Below, in pieces: positions 6,180 to 11,709 of a DNA stretch of 13,046 nt (positions are counted from its first letter, which is position 1; every line of letters starts with the position of its first letter). Source of the DNA: Acidaminococcus sp050873445 (lineage in GTDB: Bacteria > Bacillota > Negativicutes > Acidaminococcales > Acidaminococcaceae); contig NZ_JBNMIU010000059.1 of NCBI RefSeq assembly GCF_050873445.1, positions 1 through 13,046 on the forward strand, given 5' to 3'. The notes under the pieces are model-generated. The model did no database searches, was not told the DNA's origin, and saw only the letters and a list, made by a program, of their open reading frames with translations. A program made the position numbers and the translations under genes.

Positions 6180-6227
6180 TTTGGTACTGTTATTAATCAC
6201 TCTAAAGGCGAATAATAGCAAGCAAAA
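6180..6227 (-). promoter_or_regulatory. Repeated promoter/leader element, copy D
   Basis: Minus-strand core: GCTTGCTATTATTCGCC then TTTAGAGTGATTAATAACAG then TACCAAAA. The -35/-10 portion matches copies A-C, but the leader ATGCCAAA is degraded to GTACCAAA, so this copy has no leader ATG. It precedes the 268-aa/DUF4314 unit and follows the methyltransferase stop by about 20 bases. Confidence 0.68.
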
Positions 6228-6245
6228 TGTAGCCCTTTTTGTTCT

Positions 6246-7502
6246 TTATTTTTCTCCGCCCACAACTTCCTGGTAGGTGTATGTTTTCCCATTTCGCAGG
6301 ACGGTCACGCTGTCCTGCTCCCCTTCGTGGGAAGCCAGGTACCGCTTCACCGCCACATCCACGAACTTGGGTTCCAGCTCCACCCCATAACAGATCCGGC
6401 CCAGCTGGTCGCAGGCCATGAGGGTGGAAGCAGACCCCAGGAATCCGTCCAGCACCACCCCGTTGATCTGGCTGCTCAGCTTGATCAGATAGGCCAGCAT
6501 GGGCACCGGCTTACTGGAGGGGTGCCCGAAACCGTCCTCTTTGCTGTTCTTGATCCCGTCAAACTCAAAGACTGCTTTCTGTTTCTGGTCCCCGTACCAG
6601 TTGTGTTTTCCGTCTTTCCGCCACCCGAAGATAATGGGTTCCATGTTAAACTTCCAGTCGGTGCGCATAAAGGGGGCCTTGGGCTTTTTCCAGATCAGGC
6701 CAGCTCCCACTTTGAAACCGGCATCTTCGAAAGCGTCGTAAAAGACCCGGGCCTTCATGGTGGCGTAGAACACATAGATGGAGGCGTCCGCCGCCATGGC
6801 ATCATGGAAGCAGGTGAAGGCCTTTTTCAGGAACTCGTACCCTTCCTGGTCGTTCAGATCATCGTTCCTGATCTTCCCAGAAGTACTCCGGAGGTTGACC
6901 AGGTACGGAGGATCCGTCAGGACCAGGTTTGGCTTTACTCCATCCATCAACTGAGCATAAGTTTCCGGCTTGGTAGAATCCCCGCACAGGACCCGGTGCT
7001 TGCCCAGCTGCCAGAGGTCCCCGGCTTTGGAAAACACCGGCTTCTGCAGTTCTTCTTCCACGTTGAAGTCGTCTTCTTTGGCTTCTGTTTCTTCATCGAA
7101 GATATGGGCGATTTCGTCATCGCTAAAGCCGGTGAGGCTCACATCAAAGTCCGCTCCCTGGAGGGATTCAATTTCCACCCGCAGCATTTCTTCGTCCCAT
7201 CCGGCATCCAGGGCCATCCGGTTGTCGGCCAGGATATAGGCTTTCTTCTGGGCTTCGGTAAGATAGTCCACCAGGACGCAGGGCACTTCTTTGATCCCTT
7301 CTTCCCGGGCTGCCATCACCCGACCATGGCCGGCAATGATGTTCTTGTCCTTATCGATGATCACCGGGTTGATGAACCCGAATTCCCGCAGGCTGGCCCG
7401 GAGCTTGTTAATCTGTTCCGGGGAATGGGTCCGGGCGTTATTTACATAGGGAATCAGCTCATCGACGGGGAGGAGCCTCATCTCTTTGGTTGTTTTCTCC
7501 AT
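6246..7502 (-). CDS. ParB-like nuclease domain / DNA methyltransferase (N6-adenine or N4-cytosine, beta-class)
   Basis: A 418-residue fusion. Residues 6-100 are a ParB/Srx-like domain (LLPVDELIPYVNNARTHSPE, then the GHGRVMAA motif at 58-65). Residues 160-390 are an SAM-dependent amino-methyltransferase: the DPPY catalytic motif at 197-200 precedes the SAM-binding LDGFLGSAST (351-360), the beta-class order. It probably methylates phage DNA, protecting it from host restriction or marking it for packaging; the target site is unknown. Fusions like this are common next to phage terminase genes. The start ATG 7500-7502 was chosen for AAGGAG nine bases upstream; the upstream part of the frame overlaps the 55-aa ORF. 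No partner restriction enzyme is seen, apart from the HNH protein further upstream, which is more likely a packaging factor. Confidence 0.92.
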   Translation of the reverse strand: MEKTTKEMRLLPVDELIPYVNNARTHSPEQINKLRASLREFGFINPVIIDKDKNIIAGHGRVMAAREEGIKEVPCVLVDYLTEAQKKAYILADNRMALDAGWDEEMLRVEIESLQGADFDVSLTGFSDDEIAHIFDEETEAKEDDFNVEEELQKPVFSKAGDLWQLGKHRVLCGDSTKPETYAQLMDGVKPNLVLTDPPYLVNLRSTSGKIRNDDLNDQEGYEFLKKAFTCFHDAMAADASIYVFYATMKARVFYDAFEDAGFKVGAGLIWKKPKAPFMRTDWKFNMEPIIFGWRKDGKHNWYGDQKQKAVFEFDGIKNSKEDGFGHPSSKPVPMLAYLIKLSSQINGVVLDGFLGSASTLMACDQLGRICYGVELEPKFVDVAVKRYLASHEGEQDSVTVLRNGKTYTYQEVVGGEK

Positions 7503-7645
7503 GCCATGTTTCTCCTTATAATCGCAGCAAGCCCCCTGCGGGCACCGTTCAGGTCCCCACAAAGGGCTTGTCCTCGTAATGTTTTGATCTGTTGTTTGGT
7601 GAGGGGATATCCCCTCAGCCGGGAAATGAATTCTCTTGCTGTCAT
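7478..7645 (-). CDS. Small basic phage protein nested between small terminase and methyltransferase (55 aa)
   Basis: Reading the minus strand from ATG 7645 gives a 55-residue frame beginning MTAREFISRLRGYPLTKQQI, then KTLRGQALCGDLNGARRGLA, ending RKQPKR. The ATG follows the small terminase stop by one base (TAG-C-ATG) with GAAGGT as ribosome site. The frame runs past the methyltransferase start, overlapping it by 25 bases. I recall short proteins with the same 'FLSRLRGYPLT.QQ..TLRGQAL.GD' core beside P27 terminases in Bacillota phages, so this is probably real. It is basic, predicted helical and possibly nucleic-acid or terminase binding; function is unknown. Confidence 0.75.
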   Translation of the reverse strand: MTAREFISRLRGYPLTKQQIKTLRGQALCGDLNGARRGLAAIIRRNMAWRKQPKR

Positions 7646-7646
7646 G

Positions 7647-8174
7647 CTATACCTTCCGCGACCGCAGCAGCCGTTCCATCACGTCATCCTGGGGCGTGTT
7701 GCCGGCAAACTCCACGGAGCAGTTTTCCTTCACCACCTGGTAGATCTGATACCAGATCTGGTTCACCTGCTTCATGTAGTTCTGGCCCATGGTCACGTAT
7801 GGAGAAGCAATGGCCGCATTGGTGGTGGGGTGCTTGGCCAGAAAGCCATATTCCGAAATGGCATGTTCGCACTGGATCCACCGGGACACCGCCATGGCGT
7901 ACTGGCTGATGAGCTGAGGGCTTACCAGTTTCTCGCAGTGCCGGGCCTTCAGCCACAGCCAGGTTTCCCGGTAGATTTCTTCCGCCTCCAGCTTCCCGCC
8001 GTTCCGCTGCTTTTCCTTCATGTAGGCTTTGGGTTCCGGCATATCTTCTCCAGATAGATCCGCCCCTTCCGGCAGGTCCATCACCTTAAGAGGCCGCTTC
8101 CCCGGATTGTCCGGCAGCTTGTCCAGAAGGGCCCTGGGTTTTCGACCCTGGCCGACCCGCAGTCCCCCTCGCAT
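7647..8174 (-). CDS. Phage terminase small subunit, P27 family
   Basis: The DNA-recognition subunit of the packaging motor. The 175-residue protein has the P27 pattern: a basic, glycine-rich N-terminus (GQGRKPRALLDKLPDNPGKR), a proline-rich stretch, then helices EEIYRETWLWLKARHCEKLV, QLISQYAMAVSRWIQCEHAI, and a C-terminal YVTMGQNYMKQVNQIWYQIY segment typical of the family. Length is normal. The start is ATG 8172-8174 with only a weak GACGGA site. The stop is followed at once by the 55-aa ORF. Its large-subunit partner is over 4 kb away, with the methyltransferase and cargo module between, whereas the two subunits are adjacent in most phages. Confidence 0.9.
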   Translation of the reverse strand: MRGGLRVGQGRKPRALLDKLPDNPGKRPLKVMDLPEGADLSGEDMPEPKAYMKEKQRNGGKLEAEEIYRETWLWLKARHCEKLVSPQLISQYAMAVSRWIQCEHAISEYGFLAKHPTTNAAIASPYVTMGQNYMKQVNQIWYQIYQVVKENCSVEFAGNTPQDDVMERLLRSRKV

Positions 8175-8205
8175 GGTTCCGTCTTTGGCTATTTTTCACA
8201 CCCCC

Positions 8206-8376
8206 TTATTTCCATGGGTCAATACCCTTTTTGAATACGCGTTTTTTTCGTGCGTGACCCCTCGCCCGTTCTGGCTTTCCGGGCTTCCAGAGATTCATAC
8301 GCCCCCTGGGTATATCACTTTGTTTCAGATTTATCATTCTGATAGTCCACTTTTTCTTGTGACTTTTTGGTGCCAT
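8206..8376 (-). CDS. Possible small, very basic phage protein (56 aa)
   Basis: A frame starting ATG 8376 (MAPKSHKKKWTIRMINLKQS) encodes 56 residues, about a third of them Lys or Arg, ending FKKGIDPWK. The ATG is preceded by AGAGGAG at four to five bases, a strong site, inside the last codons of the HNH gene. It fills most of the gap between HNH and small terminase. I do not recognise the family; a nucleic-acid-binding role would fit its charge. The high basicity could also be incidental, so this is a moderate call. Confidence 0.45.
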   Translation of the reverse strand: MAPKSHKKKWTIRMINLKQSDIPRGRMNLWKPGKPERARGHARKKRVFKKGIDPWK

Positions 8377-8720
8377 CGATCTCCTCTTTGGGCATGAATC
8401 CTTGCGTGACAGGCTTTGCATAGGGCAATCAGGTTGTTCCAGGCATGGGTGCCGCCTTCCGCCAGCGGTTTCTTATGGTGAACTTCTTCCGCCACCACAT
8501 ACCGGTCATGCTTCAGACACAGTTCGCAAAGAGGATGGCTGGCTACGTAAGCATCTCGGATCTTCTTCCAGGTCCGGCCGTACCGTTTTTTACTCACAGG
8601 ACTGCGTTCATACTTTTCGTACCGCTTGGCGATGATCTTCTGATGCTTCTCACAGTACCGACCGTCCGTCAGGTTCGGGCAGCCTGGATAAGAACAGGGG
8701 CGTTTCGGTTTTCTGGGCAA
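8334..8720 (-). CDS. Phage HNH endonuclease
   Basis: A 128-residue protein. The N-terminal Cys cluster (CSYPGC, then YCEKHQ) and the later CELC and CKACHARIH pairs are zinc-binding knuckles around the HNH core, in which HH (of VHHKKPLAEGG), Asn (AWNNLIALC) and the final His supply the metal-binding and catalytic residues. In HK97-type phages an HNH protein encoded beside terminase is needed for specific DNA cleavage during packaging, which fits this position as first gene of the late operon. I chose TTG 8718-8720 because GGGAGGT lies seven bases upstream. The open frame to 8777 also begins with TTG but runs through a terminator hairpin. The gene overlaps the next small ORF. Confidence 0.88.
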   Translation of the reverse strand: MPRKPKRPCSYPGCPNLTDGRYCEKHQKIIAKRYEKYERSPVSKKRYGRTWKKIRDAYVASHPLCELCLKHDRYVVAEEVHHKKPLAEGGTHAWNNLIALCKACHARIHAQRGDRWHQKVTRKSGLSE

Positions 8721-8744
8721 CGCTGCCACCTCCCTTCGGGCATG

Positions 8745-8782
8745 AAAAAAGCCTTGTAGGATTCTTATATCCCGCAAGGCTT
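8745..8782 (-). terminator. Intrinsic terminator in the leader of the HNH/terminase operon
   Basis: On the minus strand AAGCCTTG (8782-8775), an inner GGGATATAAGAATCC that can extend the stem, and CAAGGCTT (8756-8749), followed by an uninterrupted TTTT run to 8745. It lies downstream of the proposed late promoter and upstream of the HNH start, so late transcripts must pass it. It would also block readthrough from the early genes. Confidence 0.82.
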
Positions 8783-8802
8783 CTCTTTATTCCCTTTTCT
8801 GG

Positions 8803-8864
8803 TGATTCTATCATACCACGAAGGGGCTGTTGAATTCTAGTGCATTGTTACTGCATTTTACTGC
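8803..8864 (-). promoter_or_regulatory. Probable activator-dependent late promoter with three tandem operator repeats
   Basis: Reading the minus strand: GCAGTAAAAT (8864-8855), GCAGTAACAAT (8854-8844) and GCACTAGAATT (8843-8833) are contiguous repeats one helical turn apart, overlapping the stop codon of the DUF1492 gene. An extended -10, TGGTATGAT (8818-8810), follows, with no recognisable -35. That layout suits a promoter switched on by a protein bound to the repeats, most simply the regulator encoded immediately upstream. Confidence 0.6.
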
Positions 8865-9279
8865 GCTCCTCCAAAATTTTTTCAACGGCCGCCACCCCAT
8901 CACTGTGGACGGCGTAGATCCACCGGATCCCTTTGCCCATGCTCCGGGCAATGTCCTCCCAGGCATCGAAGTGGATGTACCGGTCCCGGAGGACCAGCCG
9001 CTGGGCTTCGTCTTCCACCCGGTCGATGACCTGGCCAATCTCATACTTCAGGTCCACCAGCCGGTCCACTTCCCGGTTGATTTCCTGCTCCCGCTCCCAG
9101 ATCTTCTCGATGGTCCGGACGAAGGGGGCTTCCGTGGGCCGGTTGGGGTTGTGGCTTTCTTCCAGCCCGGCTGCTGAGATGCCCAGGCAAAGATGCCGGA
9201 GCTCGGCCACTTCCCGAAGATTGCTCTCTATTTTCTTATCCAGGTAGAATCCCTGTTGCAAGTACTCTTTCGCGTTCAT
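8848..9279 (-). CDS. Phage late-gene regulator, DUF1492 / ArpU-like (sigma-70 region 4-like)
   Basis: A 143-residue protein. An N-terminal coiled-coil-like region (KIESNLREVAELRHLCLG) is followed by RTIEKIWEREQEINREVDRL, then DRVEDEAQRLVLRDRYIHFD and a C-terminal helix-turn-helix (AWEDIARSMGKGIRWIYAVH) resembling sigma-70 region 4, as in ArpU/RinA-type late regulators of Bacillota phages. It presumably activates packaging and structural gene transcription. The start ATG overlaps the helicase stop (ATGA). It is the last gene of the early operon, and its 3' end carries repeats likely to be its own operator. A strong terminator follows. The family assignment is from pattern recognition; the mode of action (activation or antitermination) is not shown by the sequence. 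Confidence 0.83.
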   Translation of the reverse strand: MNAKEYLQQGFYLDKKIESNLREVAELRHLCLGISAAGLEESHNPNRPTEAPFVRTIEKIWEREQEINREVDRLVDLKYEIGQVIDRVEDEAQRLVLRDRYIHFDAWEDIARSMGKGIRWIYAVHSDGVAAVEKILEERSKMQ

Positions 9280-10630
9280 GCTTTTCCCTCCAAATCCGCT
9301 TTGACGGCTTCAATGAGATCCGCCTGGGAACTGTCTTTCTTCTCCAGGGCCTTCAGGATCCGTTCGTCCATGGTGCCTTTCGTCACAATGTGCTGGACGA
9401 TCACCGTCCGGCTGGTTTGTCCCTGCCGCCAGAGCCGGGCCACCGTCTGCTGGTAGAGTTCCAAACTCCAGGTGAGCCCGAACCAGATCAGAATGGACCC
9501 GCCCTGCTGCAGGTTGAGGCCGTGCCCGGCAGAAGCCGGATGGATCAGGGCCACCGGGATCTTCCCGGCGTTCCAGTCGGCAAAGTCCCTGCTCTCCTTC
9601 AGTTCCCTGGCTTCCATCCTCTGACAGATCCGTTCCTTGTCATGCCGGAACCAGTAGGCCACAAGGACCGGCCGGCCATTGGCGCTTTCCACCAGGTCTT
9701 CCAGGGCATCAAGCTTTCGGTCATGGAGATGGATGGTCTTTCCGTCATCGGTGTAGATGGCTCCGTTGGCCATTTGGGTCAACTTCAGCGTAAGGGAGGC
9801 CGCATTGGCTGCCGTCACCTCGCCTCCCGGCAGTTCCAGCACGAGAGACTTTTTGAAGTCATTATACCGCTTCCGCTCCGAGTCCGAAAGATTAACCTCG
9901 GTTTTCACACGCACCAGGTCCGGCATCTGCAAATAGTCTGTGGCCTTCATGGACACGGTGATGTCCGCGATCTTTTTGTAGATGGCGTCCTCTGCTTCCG
10001 GCAAGGGCTTGTAGGAAAACACCACCATCCCGTTCCGTTTGTCCGGCTGGAAATAGGTGTTCCGGTACTGGCTGATGTATCTCCCCAGCCGCTCTCCCAT
10101 GTCCAGGAGCCGGAACTCCGCCCACAGGTCCATAAGACCATTGCCGCTGGGTGTCCCGGTAAGGCCCACGATCCGTTTCACCTTGGGCCGCAGGGCCTTC
10201 ATGGCTTTGAACCGCTGGGCCTGCTGGTTCTTGAAAGAGGACAGTTCATCCAGGACCACCATGTCAAAATCCAGCCGGCAGTTCTTACAAAGCCACACCA
10301 GGTTTTCCCGGTTCACGATGTAAAGGTCCGCTGGCTTCTGGAGGGCCCGCCTCCGTTCCGTCACGGACCCCACGACCACGCTGCAGGTCAGGTCCTTCAG
10401 GTGGTCCCACTTCCGGATTTCTTCCGGCCATGTATCTCTCGCTACTCTGAGGGGTCCAACGATCAAAACCCGGTGGACTTCAAAGGAGTCATACATCAAA
10501 TCCCGAATAGCCGTCAAGGTCGTCACCGTCTTGCCGAACCTAAGCCCATATCCAGCAGGAGAGCCGTCACCGGGTGGGTCTTGATGTACTCGATGGCATA
10601 GGTCTGGTATGCATGGGGTATGAACTTCAT
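9276..10630 (-). CDS. SNF2-family phage DNA helicase, frameshifted within Walker A
   Basis: An ATP-dependent translocase of phage replication or recombination. From ATG 10630 (ATGA overlap with the nuclease stop; GGAGGTG upstream) the frame reads MKFIPHAYQTYAIEYIKTHP and then TALLLDMGLG, an ideal SNF2 start. It then shifts and stops at TGA (10523-10525) after 35 codons. The second frame resumes GKTVTTLTAIRDL and continues intact to 9276 with VVLDELSSF (motif II), GLTGTPSGNG (III), and SAGHGLNLQQ...TVARLWRQGQ (V-VI). Relative to a canonical DMGLGKT, five bases (CCGAA, plus strand, about 10534-10538) are extra; removing them gives about 449 codons, a normal length. The gene is therefore broken, or the base calls are wrong. 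The VRR-NUC/SNF2 pair is common in Bacillota phages. Confidence 0.85.
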
Positions 10631-10923
10631 TGGGCATCACCTCCTTCCGCAATGGTCTCCAGCAGCCCGGGGATATCTTCTGTGGCATCCAGGACGAACA
10701 CCTGGAACCCCAGCTCCCGAAGCATTTCATGCCGTTTCACCTGCAGCATCCGTGGTTTCTTCCCCGGTGCTTTCACTTCCACAAAGGCCAGCTTCCCACC
10801 AGGGAGAAGAACCAGCCGATCTGGCATACCAGCATATCCAGGGGAAACGAACTTCACAGCCAGTCCGCCTTTCTTCCTCGTTTCCGTCACCAGCTTTTGC
10901 TCTATCTGCTTTTCATTCTTCAT
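10627..10923 (-). CDS. VRR-NUC domain nuclease
   Basis: A stand-alone PD-(D/E)XK nuclease of the VRR-NUC type, probably acting on branched DNA during phage replication together with the adjacent SNF2 helicase. The 98-residue protein is almost only the domain: Glu8 (QIEQKL), PGYAGMPDRLVLLPGG with Asp35, FVEVKAPG with Glu49 and Lys51, and Gln61, all in family order. The start ATG has GGAGG six bases upstream and overlaps the end of the upstream gene by 11 bases. The stop overlaps the helicase ATG (ATGA), indicating coupled translation. Confidence 0.92.
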   Translation of the reverse strand: MKNEKQIEQKLVTETRKKGGLAVKFVSPGYAGMPDRLVLLPGGKLAFVEVKAPGKKPRMLQVKRHEMLRELGFQVFVLDATEDIPGLLETIAEGGDAQ

Positions 10924-11452
10924 GATTCACCTCCGGTATTGGGTCAACAAGATTAAATGCGGCGTAGGCGGCGGAGAGAAAGTTTCTGATGGGCTTCCCC
11001 TTATAGGTCCAGATGCACTTACCGCGGCACTTCACGCCGAGATGTTTCGGATTGCGGCGGCTGCGTCCAATGAGAATCTGCTCTCCGTGATAAGTGAGAC
11101 GCCAGCCATGCGAGGTCTGCTCCCATTTGCGTCCTGGAAAACTGCGTTTCCGTTTGGAACGGTTCCGCATAAGCCGTTCCCGTTCCCTGGCGGCAAGGAT
11201 ATCCCCTTCCATGACTCCGGCGCAGATGCAGCCAACGGCTACATCCTCAAAGTAGTCAGGATGCCTCATCACATGCACAAACCGTACCTTCCTGCAGCCG
11301 CAGAGCTCACAGGTGTGAAGCGGCGCCTCCATGTCATCTTCTCGTACATCATAAACTTCCTGGCAATGCCATCCTGAGAGCGGTGCTCCCCATTCGCGTA
11401 ATATTTTCTGGCTGCGGGCAAAATAACTTTTGTCCTTTCTGCCATCAGCCAT
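10913..11452 (-). CDS. Cys-rich phage protein of unknown function (179 aa)
   Basis: Counting from ATG 11452, Cys48, Cys51 and Cys53 (CELCGC) with Cys75 and Cys77 (GCICAG), plus nearby His residues (VRFVHVMRHPDY), suggest a zinc-binding or metal site. Around it are WGAPLSGWHC and VGCICAGVMEGD. The C-terminal part (SFPGRKWEQTSHGWRLTYHG...RNFLSAAYAAFNLVDP) is basic and ends in a helix. I recall similar proteins in Bacillota phage replication regions without an assigned function. The ATG 11452 start has AGAGGA six bases upstream. Earlier in-frame ATGs at 11476 and 11521 are possible, the latter beginning inside the GGACAAA repeats. It is coupled to the VRR-NUC gene. Confidence 0.75.
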   Translation of the reverse strand: MADGRKDKSYFARSQKILREWGAPLSGWHCQEVYDVREDDMEAPLHTCELCGCRKVRFVHVMRHPDYFEDVAVGCICAGVMEGDILAARERERLMRNRSKRKRSFPGRKWEQTSHGWRLTYHGEQILIGRSRRNPKHLGVKCRGKCIWTYKGKPIRNFLSAAYAAFNLVDPIPEVNHEE

Positions 11453-11510
11453 TTTTTCCTCTGATTCATCACCCATAGTGTTAAAACCCCCGTATTTTCT
11501 GGCTTTCCGG

Positions 11511-11704
11511 GTTTTGTCCATTTTGTCTGTTTTGTCCCTAAATAAATATTTTTATATTTTTTAGTAGAATAATATATAGAGTAAGTAAGTACTTTTTACT
11601 TTTTTATAGTTTTCGGACAAAAAGGACAAAGCCGGAAACCCGCATGGTGCCTGCTCTGAGACTGACCACAAAAATCAGGACAACCTCAGGACAAAAGGAC
11701 AGAA
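11511..11704. repeat. GGACAAA repeat clusters flanking an AT-rich core (candidate origin or operator)
   Basis: TTTTGTC occurs at 11512, 11521 and 11530 (strict 9-base period), and its reverse complement GGACAAA or close variants at 11615, 11624, 11678, 11689 and 11697. The two clusters face each other and extend into a longer imperfect inverted repeat, about 11502-11537 against 11615-11640 (TTTCCGG...TTTGTCC on both arms). Between them, 11538-11610 is almost pure A/T with several TATA and TTTTT runs. The layout of iterons around an easily melted core beside a primase/helicase-like gene suggests a replication origin. Alternatively it is an operator for the downstream operon. Confidence 0.5.
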
Positions 11705-11709
11705 CCCAG

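Noticed and set aside
6327..8057. Long plus-strand open frame (576 codons) opposite methyltransferase and small terminase
   Set aside because: It is a mirror frame of GC-rich coding DNA on the other strand; no ribosome site and no domain signature.
982..8759. Shared AAAAAAGCCTTGTA string at about 983-997 and 8745-8758
   Set aside because: One copy is the arm of a terminator and the other is a promoter spacer; at this length in A-rich DNA it is probably coincidence.
8334..8777. HNH start at TTG 8777
   Set aside because: That start lies within the terminator hairpin and lacks a ribosome site; TTG 8720 has GGGAGGT at proper spacing and begins at the zinc domain.
10523..10550. Programmed ribosomal frameshift in the helicase
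   Set aside because: No slippery heptamer or downstream pseudoknot is apparent, and the frames differ by five bases precisely within a conserved motif, which fits mutation or error better.
9390..10601. Plus-strand open frame (403 codons) opposite the helicase
   Set aside because: It is antisense to clear SNF2 motifs and has low-complexity, non-protein-like composition.
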